Positions 55,678 to 64,000 of a DNA stretch of 64,000 bases are shown in pieces. The translations under genes were made by a program, and so were the position numbers. The first letter of the stretch is position 1; every line of letters starts with the position of its first letter. The notes below the pieces were generated by a model. The model saw only the letters and a list, made by a program, of their open reading frames with translations. It made no database searches and was not told the origin of the DNA. The DNA is taken from NCBI GenBank assembly GCA_024195265.1, contig JAJLRJ010000005.1:23985855-24049854 (forward strand), read 5' to 3'. The stretch is from Dendrophyllia cribrosa (taxonomy: Eukaryota > Cnidaria > Anthozoa > Scleractinia > Dendrophylliidae).

Positions 55678-56370
55678 ATGAAAAAAACAGATTTTTTTTT
55701 AAATCCTACACTTTGTCTAGCAACTTTAAAAACACATTTCGTTTGGTCTCAAAAATTTTCTTCAGCAATTTATAGGGGGTCCCCTGGGGGAAAAATGCAA
55801 AATTTCTCGAACTTTGGCAACTTCTTACGATACTTAAAATTTGATGCAGAGCTACATTCTACTGTTGTTTGACAGGATCAAGTCCAGTTACTATTAGGAC
55901 ATTATAAAAGTTTCCATATCATTGTTCCAAGTAGTTAAACATTAACTTCTATCAACCCACTTTCACAGCTTGTAATAAATCGGGAAAAATGGGTTAACAA
56001 AGAAATCATCTAAACCAAAAGTGGATCGTCGTACAGCAATTTCGTTGTAGCCATAGAACAATAAAGACTTAATCTTAAATATCATAAAAAAGTGTGCCCA
56101 GTTGGTTTTAAAACCACGAAGTCGATTTTAAATACCGGTATTTACGAATTATGCAAATCAAATTAGGGGCTTCAAACTCAGCGTGCAAATACAGTACAAA
56201 TGTGCCCCAAACAATGTTGTTTCCCATCAGAGAAACACAAAAATAGTTCCAAAGTACCGCAGAATACAAAATTATACTAGTACACATTTGTATACAACTG
56301 TATTGAAATTGTTGATAGCCTTCAAGGTGCCCATTATAACTGTCCTCAATGCACACAAAATCTGGCAAAA
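55678..56370 (+). repeat. Left arm of a large inverted repeat
   Basis: Inverted relative to 58760-60087. Matching words include TTTCGTTTGGTCTCAAAA, CTACTGTTGTTTGACAG, GGATCGTCGTACAGCAATTT and CACAAATTGTCC-like ends. This arm lacks the MITE (unit C) present in the other. Confidence 0.8.
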
Positions 56371-56456
56371 TACTGCTTCGTTCAATGACCGCTAATTTTG
56401 CTTGAGAAGCAAGTTTACAACACGTCTTCATCTGTAATTATTAATCTGACAATAAA

Positions 56457-57454
56457 GCATAAAAAACAAGACATAATGCATATATTGTTAATTCAGAGCT
56501 TACTGCCTTTAACTGAATTCAGTGACTGCCATCTTGGTGTATGCTTTCATTTGTAATTGTGGCCTTTTCCACACCCAGTCGTTCGTCGTCCATGTAGACA
56601 GACGAACCCAAAGAGGTTCTTAAAGAAATACAGTGAAGAAAAAAAAAATACACAAAATACTACTTTATGATATACCACGGTGATTACAAAACAGAAGTAA
56701 AAGAAAAACCCTTTAGCGTCCCCTGAATCACGTCACGCAATCTTTGCCGGGCCAAATGAAAAACCTCCAATTCGAGAGTTAAACAATGTTTAATACCTTC
56801 ATTTAGTAAGATTCCTCAGTGGAATAAAGCTTCTGTAAAGGCTGCAGTTATTTCATTTAAAATGATAATATATTACATGTTTCGTATACAACACTGATGT
56901 CAATATCGATGAATCAACATCACTCTCAAAATTATTTGGTGTGGCATCTTCGCATAACCCGGATAATCATATGCAAGAAACGCAAAAAATACTTCTTCGT
57001 TTTATAAAAATAAACAAACAAACAAATAAAAAATGTATTAGTATAGTTAAACTGGACTTGCCACGCGAATCCCCGCAGACGTTGTCGGCATAAAAACAAA
57101 CACGCGCCATTTGTAATTACAGCCGTGCATATGTTATGAATTATGTTTGTCTGGTCAGCGGTTACCATCCTGACAACATACGTGTACCATGGCGAGCTAC
57201 CATGGCGAAAGGGTGATGGAAATCAGTGTTTTGATTTAAGAATTTACCCATACTCAAACAGTTTAACGCTTCCATCAGGCTCCCTCGATGCACTCTAATA
57301 CGCATGAATCAAATTTTAATGAATGACGAGCGACTGAGTGTGGAAAAGGTCACAAGTGCAAATGAAAGCATACACCAAAATGGCAGTCACTAATTTCAGT
57401 TCAAGGCAGTAAGCTTTGAATTAACAATAATGCATTATGTCTTGTTTTTGATGC
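56457..57454. repeat. Foldback element, ~135-base arms
   Basis: Left arm 56457 to about 56590 (GCATAAAAAACAAGACATAA ... CACACCCAGTCGTTCGTC) is inverted at about 57326-57454. TTAA follows the right end, and ATAA precedes the left, so a degraded TTAA duplication is possible. The roughly 735-base centre has no gene. Confidence 0.7.
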
Positions 57455-57687
57455 TTAATTTATTCTCAAATTAAAAATTACAGAAGAAGACGTATTTCAA
57501 AGTTGTTATTGTCTTATTTGGGTACATTGCATTATTCTTCGCATACACCCATTAAAATTTACATTTACAGACAAGTTGTAAATTACGAGTTTCATATTAT
57601 TAAGTAACATTAATAAATAACATGTGCGTTTCGAAGGTTTATATTCGTCGATTGATGTTCATTAGTGCAATATATATTTATAAATAT

Positions 57688-58725
57688 TTACCCCATTTCT
57701 TGATATGCACAGCTAATTTTTGACTTGGCGATCCTACTTTTGAGTTGATAAATTGAGTCGATTCTTGATAAGAGGACATTAAAAGGTTTTAAAGTGTTTT
57801 TTTCTGCAGTAATAGATATATTGTTTCGCAATAATTACAATGTGATTTAACCCTATAGTTTCTGAGCCTGTAGGGGGGGGGGGGGAGGGCACATTGTGCC
57901 CCCCTCGTAACTTCAAGAGCATTAAGGCTATGACAATGAAACTTAGAGGGTATATAGTACGTCCAAAACTATCTTCTTTTGCGGTCCGCACAATAGAACG
58001 ATGACGTCATATGACGTAATTATTAGGTAATTAGTTATACGGCCGCCATCTTGGATCCGCCATCTTGGATTTCTGAATTTTTTAAAACCTCTAAAAAACC
58101 GTCCAAATTCACTCAAAATTAATCAAAACCAATAAATAAACGCTAAAGGACGTAAAATAGAAAAGTTATAGCAATAAAAAATGTTTTTTCTTCATTCAAA
58201 GGTATAAATATGCAAATTTCAAACACATGGCTGTCAAAATCTTGTTCCCATGGAAACATCAAGTCACATGATCAAAAAATTGTCACATAAAATTGTTGCC
58301 AGATAAATTTGAGGAAAAGTCACAAAGTTTGGTGGCGTTTGAATACATATTAAAGAAGTTATGAATGTTGAAAGTTGGCGCGGGCACTTTGTGCCCTCCC
58401 CCCCCCCTCCCCCACAGGCCGAAAAGAGTTAACAACAAGAAGTCATCCTTTCTTTTCCATAGACCAAACATTTTATCGATATCAGAAAGTGATGTAATTT
58501 CTATATTCCTATTGTTACACCAGTCAAAAAGATCTGTCCAAAGTGTGGTGATAATGGGGCAAGATATAAACAGATGTTCAAGGGATTCGTCCACAGTACG
58601 ACAGAAGGAGCAGACTGAAGAGTTTGCGATTCCTATTTTCTTTAGTAAGGAGGCTGTTCGTTGCTAAAATTCTATTTTGTATTCTAAATTGAAATTCTCT
58701 TGATTTTGTATCTAAAGCAACTTTG
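57688..58725 (-). pseudogene. L1/Tx1-like LINE C-terminus, MITE-interrupted
   Basis: Reading leftward from 58725: SPSKVALDTKSREFQFRIQN and RILATNSLL, then after a frame change VCSFCRTVDESLEHLFISC, a zinc-binding C-x2-C...H...C motif of L1/Tx1 polymerase tails, continuing to KRKDDFLLL at 58431. The frame stops at the TTAA element (57851-58428) and resumes beyond it as NHIVIIAKQYIYYCRKKHF, with one more frameshift to DSIYQLKSRIAKSK and a stop at 57688. NHIxxxAKxYIY is the typical end of this LINE family. Confidence 0.78.
57851..58428 (-). mobile_element. TTAA-flanked G-run MITE, unit B
   Basis: TTAA on both sides (57847-57850, 58429-58432). The ends CCCTATAGTTTCTGAGCCTG and (inverted) CTCTTTTCGGCCTG are each followed by G tracts. 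Body shared with units A and C, in reverse orientation. Inserted in a LINE coding tail. Confidence 0.85.
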
Positions 58726-58759
58726 GATGGCGATTTATTTGTTTATTTCCATTTGGAAA

Positions 58760-60087
58760 ATAGCGGACAATTTTGTGTGCATTGAGGACAGTTAATGACA
58801 CTTTGAAGGCTATCACCAATTTCAATACAGCTGTATACTGATTTACACTAGTATAATTTTGTATTTTGCTGTAGTTTGAAACTATTTTTGTGTTTGTTTG
58901 ATGGGAAACAACATTGTTCGGTTCACATTTGCACTGTATTTTGCACGCTAAGGTTGAGGCCCCTAATTTGCAAAATTCGTAAATACCGTTATTTCAAAGC
59001 GGCTTCATGGTCTTAAAACCAACTGGCGTTTGGCCAAACAACTTTTTTTCATGATATGTAACCCCCCGGGGTGGGGGGGGGGGGGGGAGCACTAAGTGCC
59101 CGCGCTAACTTTCAGCATTCATTTCCTTAATATGTATTCAAACGCCATCAAACTTTGTGACTTATCTTAAAATTTATCTGGCAACAATTTAATGTCACAT
59201 TTCATTGATCACGTGACTTGATGTTTCCATAGCAACAAGATTTTGACAGCCATTTTTTTTTGTAATTTGCATAATTTTACCTTTGAATGAAGAAAAACAA
59301 TGTTTATTGGTATACATTTGTAACTTTTACATTTTTACGTCATTTAGCGTTTATTTATTGGTTTTCATTAATTTTGAGTCAATTTGGACGGTTTTTAAGA
59401 GGTTTTGAAAAATTTCAGAAATATTAGATGGCAGATCCAAGATGGCGGCCGTATAACTAATTACCTAATGACTACGTCATATGACGTCACGTTCCATTGT
59501 GCAGACTGCAAAGGAGACAGTTTTGGACGTACTATGTACCATTTAGGTTTCATTGTTATTGCATTAATATTCTTGAAGTTATTAAGGGGGGGGGGGGGCA
59601 CAATGTGCTCCTCTTACAGGCTAAGGAACTCAAAAAAAGCCTAAAATAGGGCTATGATTAAGTCTTTATTGTTCTATGGCTGCAAGGAAATTGCTGTACG
59701 ACGATCCACTTTTGGTTTAGATGAATTTCTGTAAACCCATTTTTCCCGTTTTTTTACAAGCTGTGAAAGTGGGTTGATAGAAGTTAATGTTTGACAACTT
59801 GGAACAATAATATGGAAACTTTATAATGTTGTAATAATAACTGGTCTTGTACTGTCAAACAACAGTAGAATTAAGCTCTGCATCAAATTTTAAGTATTGC
59901 GAGTAATTGACAAAGTTAGGAAATTTTTTTTAATTTTTCATACTAAAAAAATTATCAAATTTGGTCCTCCAGGAGACCCCCGTGTGAATTGCTGAAGAAA
60001 ACATTTTGAGACCAAACGAAATGTGTTTTTAAAGTTACTAATCAAAGTGTAATACACATGCAAGATTTGAAGAAAATCTGTTTCAAG
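58760..60087 (-). repeat. Right arm of the large inverted repeat
   Basis: Inverted copy of 55678-56370, longer by about 600 bases because MITE unit C lies inside it (59056-59650). Confidence 0.8.
59056..59650 (+). mobile_element. G-run MITE, unit C
   Basis: Same body as units A and B, starting CCCCCCGGGG plus a G tract and ending CAGGCTAAGGAACTCAAAAA ... TAGGG. Comparison with the empty arm near 56075-56085 shows the insertion split an original TTAA; the duplications here are mutated (GTAA, CTAT). Confidence 0.7.
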
Positions 60088-60129
60088 ACTAATTTTGATT
60101 TTGGATTTTTGATTTTTGATCGAGAAACA

Positions 60130-60300
60130 AGAGAAAATAAAAACATCTGGCCTGTATCAAGGTCTAAAGATGGTGGACTACGCATGACTGATATCAACCT
60201 AATGTTCAAAGCCAAAATGTTACAAGCTGTTTGTCAAGTTTTCAGTAATGGTATTATGGCTTCGAATCGATTGATTTTTTGGAAATTGTTGTTTATTTTG
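60130..60300 (+). pseudogene. LINE polymerase fragment
   Basis: SKDGGLRMTDINLMFKAKML resembles the GGLxMxDxxxxxKALKLxW block of L1/Tx1-type ORF2 proteins. Isolated, orientation opposite to the fragment at 57688-58725. Confidence 0.45.
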
Positions 60301-62535
60301 TTAGTTTCATTTTTTTTCCCTCTTATGGTCAACTTTGCAAAACAGTTTTACTAATTTTGTAGTAAAAACCAAATGAATGATGAAAGTTTTATCTTTAACA
60401 ATATCCAGTTATCAATGATTACTGTTCGATAGTTTTCAATAACCATGGTTTTTACATAAAAAAGAAAACAATCTCTCGGTAAAAATTGTTTCTTTTATAG
60501 TTTTTCTTTCTCTCACCAAGATAATTTTGCTATAGTCAGTTTGTGGCGTGAAATTATAAGGCCAGGTTGTGATTTAGGCTATGAATAGCTTACTTTTTGG
60601 AAATAGTATTTTTCTTTTTCATTTTAATGTTAGCTTTTAACAAGGAGTTTAAATGAACTCGCAGTGAAAATCGATAAGAAAAATCACAACGAAGCCCATT
60701 CTTTAAAATGATGACTAGTGAGCAGTTCAGTTTTTTCTATTTGTCATCGATAAGTGAATCTTAATCTACAATTATTACCTCATTAAGATATTCGCGTCAT
60801 TAATTATATAATTGAGCTACAAAAAATAATCAACCCCGAATTTTGAAAGGGTATAACGCAATAGGTTTTCCCTGAAAAATTGATCGCGATCACTACTAGA
60901 TGTGCAATGCTGTTTAAAAACTCAAACCTTTACAAAGAATGTATGAGTTATTAGTGCTTTTGACAACCAACAATTTTGCAGTTTTTGATGGCTTATATTT
61001 CGTTAAACATAACAAGTAAAAGGCTAAAAATTACAAAGTCAACGTTTGAAGTCAATTCATGTATGTTAATAAAATAGATTGAAACTGACGACAGTAAAGA
61101 TTTTAAGTTCAAGGGTAATTTTTTTTAACTGCTTAAACATACGTTGTTAGCATTGAATTACTGCGAGGATAATCAAGACGTCTCTGTGTAAATACTAGGC
61201 TGTTGTCAAGGACTGTACAGCCGTTATCGTAGCCCTTTGTCAGTTTGCAATAAATATTTTCATGTTGATCGGGGGTCATTTCGTTTCTCTCACGTACGTT
61301 TGTCGGTTTATCTGCTTTCACTGTTAGGAATTTTGGATATCAATCAGCAATAATTTTATTGACTTCTTTTGCAAATTAACATTTTACATTTTGCATTTTG
61401 CGTTCAAGCCCGTTTGTTATAACTGTGTTGTACTGTATCAGTAGTTCAAGGCAATTTGCACGGTCCAAAGTTTGCTTACAACAGACTGTTATATGATTTA
61501 TTCATAGTTAATAGAACAAACTGATTATGACACTCAGTCAGTCCTTTGTTATAGGTTTTTGTTCTCCATTTCTTTTGCCTTGACCCTGCACAAAACACGA
61601 AAGGTATTGAAATACATATGAGCAACTGACCAGTAGAAACATTTGGGCTCACACATTAAACAAAACACAGCTTCATAACCAGTTTGATCTATTAACTATG
61701 ATTTATTTATCAAGCAAATTGCGAAAACCGTACTAGGTATTTTTAAACGATTTACGATTGTTTATAAGAAAAAAAGTTACCGTGTTGTTTGTAGCAGTCA
61801 TAAGCAAGTTGTACCGTGAAAACTTGCCATGGACAAGGTTTTTAAGAACTAAAATAAATATCCCATAGCTCAGAAAACAGACAGACATTTCTGCTTTTGG
61901 AAAATAATCAGTACAATTATTTCAGTGATTTCTAAAAATCTTATCATTTCATTGTCAATTTCTTATTAAAAGCTTATTTTATTCTACTTGTACAATATTT
62001 TCCCATGGTAATCGCTGTTCAAATTTCTAAATTTTTCCCGCCAAAAGACTTAGAAAAATACAGGGCGCTCAAAATACGCATGCGCCGTTTTTTTTTTAAA
62101 CTTTTCGATCAATCTCACTAGTTAACTTCTGTTTGAAAATGTAGAATTTTCTCGCTAAAAGGCATGCGCCTTTTTTTAATATTCAATGTTGTATTGTACT
62201 TAATTGATAATTAGAAGTCAACAACAATAAAATAGTTCTTCCAGTTTTATTGTATTCTTTATTACATTATTTTGTACGATGCTTTACAATAACTTAATTA
62301 ATAAAGTAAAAATCATTTAACTAACTAAAAAGGTGTGACACATTTTTCTTCCTATATATGTTAAGTCTTTTGGCGGGAAAATTTGGTAAGATTTGCACAG
62401 CGATTCCCCTGGTAACAAAAAAAACCAACTGGTCAGCCCTTAAACATTTTGTGATCAAAAAATATTTTCAAGGAGTACAACTTAAAATGTATACCCGCCA
62501 TCATGTATACAACATGTGAAAAGAACCTCATTTAA
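60301..62535. other. Gene-free AT-rich stretch
   Basis: No gene, RNA or defined element recognised. Confidence 0.35.
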
Positions 62536-62787
62536 TGATGTCTTTCACAAGCGACATAAAGTATAAGTACAAATATAAGAAAAATAAACACATTCGTTCT
62601 TCTTATGTTGTCTTCGTTGTGAATTAATACGAAATAAACATAATCACAAGAAAAATGACCAAGTTCTTTTTCCCTTGTGACTATACTTATGTCGTGTCAA
62701 TTCACACGAAGATAGCATGAGAAGAACAAATGTGTTCTTTCTTCCTATGTTTGTACTAATACTTATGTCGCCGGTGAAAAACCAGCC
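62536..62787. mobile_element. TTAA-flanked MITE
   Basis: TTAA at 62532-62535 and 62788-62791. Inverted ends are anchored by TTTCAC..GCGACATAA and its reverse TTATGTCGCCGGTGAAAA; long imperfect inner arms (AGTATAAGTACAAATAT / TTTGTACTAATACTT). 252 bases, non-coding. Confidence 0.75.
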
Positions 62788-62933
62788 TTAAATATTCACA
62801 GTTATTGCGCGATACAGTGAATACATGAAGGATATTAGAAGAAACATGGCAAGCTTAAAAAAAACATCGTAAAAATTCAGTGTTTTTATACTAGATAAAA
62901 TGTTTTGAATAACGAAAATTATAGTTCCCTTAA

Positions 62934-63113
62934 GGCTGGTTTTCACTAGCGCATAAGCATAAGCACAAGCCAACATACGCAGACTCAGTAACGTGTTGAT
63001 CATTAGTGCCTATTGTTCTGTTTTGTTCAAACAATTGGAACTAATGATCAACATGTTAGTGAGTCTGCGTATGTTGGCTTGTGCTTATGCTTATGCACTA
63101 GTGAAAACCAGCC
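62934..63113. mobile_element. MITE with ~75-base arms
   Basis: GGCTGGTTTTCACTAGCGCA at the left is inverted at the right, ending CTAGTGAAAACCAGCC. Arms pair for about 75 bases with few mismatches. Flanks are TTAA on the left and TTTA on the right. The GGCTGGTTTT terminus is shared with the element at 62536-62787. Confidence 0.8.
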
Positions 63114-63117
63114 TTTA

Positions 63118-64000
63118 TCGTTTATTTAATGAAGTAATTTTTGCTTCTGATTTCATTCGATACTGGACATTTTTAGATTTATCATAGCTTGCAATGTTGC
63201 TTTTAATAAGAAAACCTTCAACTGTTGGCCACCTTCTTTTGTAGCACAGAAAAATAAAATGACAGATGTACGTAGACTAAGCACCAAAAATATTTTGGAA
63301 TATTGTAGGACAATTTACATGGCTCCGTTTTCAATCGAGCGATATATTGAATTGTGCACGATCCCAATTTAACAAAATATGTATTTTATAAATGACTGTT
63401 CGCTAAGTTTGGAACAAGTGAAATAATTTAGAGTACTCAACAAACAATTGTTTGCCTCCGTTTTACTTATACAGATCGATAAACTGTGCACGGGACAAAT
63501 GTTTCCAAAGCAAAAACGTTTGCTAAGTTTGGAGCAAGTGGTTCAATTTAAAACAGACAATTGCTTGGCTCCATTTTCTTCCAGCTCGAGATCTTGCCGT
63601 GCACAAGACCAATTTATCAAAATCAAACTGAAATGTTTCATTCTGTGCTACATCGAATGCCAACAGAAAAACGTCTCACTCTTTTCTTCCACATAACTTA
63701 TAAAATTTATAGTACCCAATGTCTGGTTTTAAGTTTTTTCCTAAACACATTTCTTTTTGTCAATTAAAATTTATAATAGAGACAAACATAGATGCCCTAA
63801 ATCAAATCAACGAGTTATACAGACCATGATAATGATAAACGGAACCAAAGTATAAAACAATTCGTCTTTTTATAATCGGTCCATTATCTCTTGTCCAATG
63901 TGAATGTTAAAATAACAATTTCCCTATAGACTTAAAAATAACAATTTAACGCCACGTTATTCTTTCTTTGAAACTGTTCAACTCAATTAATATTTTGCTC
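63118..64000. other. Window end, nothing recognised
   Basis: AT-rich. Phrases GCTAAGTTTGGA(A/G)CAAGTG recur at about 63403 and 63521, hinting at a diverged tandem unit of about 118 bases. No gene seen. Confidence 0.35.

Overview
The window is eukaryotic, AT-rich and gene-poor. It carries single-exon family-A GPCR genes, spliced genes with GT-AG introns, tyrosine-recombinase retrotransposons, several LINE families and many TTAA-flanked DNA transposons. This mix fits an anthozoan cnidarian such as a stony coral or sea anemone. That is inference from content; no ribosomal or mitochondrial marker is present.

Host genes are almost all GPCRs. Three belong to one peptide-receptor-like group: 1-976 (minus, cut by the window edge), 5822-6928 (minus) and 37892-39010 (plus). 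The last two are clear paralogs. A second, atypical group has a very short N-terminus and no CWxP motif in TM6. It is represented by an intact gene at 28767-29678 (plus) and a pseudogene with two in-frame stops at 14008-14931 (minus). A candidate small spliced gene near 44573-45697 is weakly supported.

The rest is largely mobile DNA. A tyrosine-recombinase (DIRS-superfamily, PAT/Ngaro-like) retrotransposon fills 30316-34519. Its split direct repeats are intact, and gag and RT/RNase H share a reading frame separated by a single UGA. A Kolobok-type DNA transposon fills 47375-52745, with exact TTAA target duplications and about 240-bp inverted repeats. It carries a spliced THAP-DDE transposase gene and, convergent to it, a three-exon gene for a P2X7-type cysteine-rich ballast domain. 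A second TTAA-flanked element (15739-20436) is a decayed relative with the same layout: a THAP relic at one end and a ballast-gene relic at the other. The repeated association of a ballast-domain gene with Kolobok transposases is the most interesting system here.

Other TTAA-flanked elements lie at 8537-10025 (with a gutted Crypton/ZMYM-like ORF), 16617-16824, 20485-22074, 53881-54752, 57851-58428 and 62536-62787. There are also large palindromes, LINE relics (L2/CR1-like and L1/Tx1-like), and terminal fragments resembling Penelope-like elements, one with a hammerhead-like motif. Poly-G tracts recur, the longest about 180 bp. Stretches 10026-10454, 12069-14007, 22075-25164, 26606-28766, 35643-37891, 39011-40159, 41132-43420 and 60301-62535 show no convincing gene.
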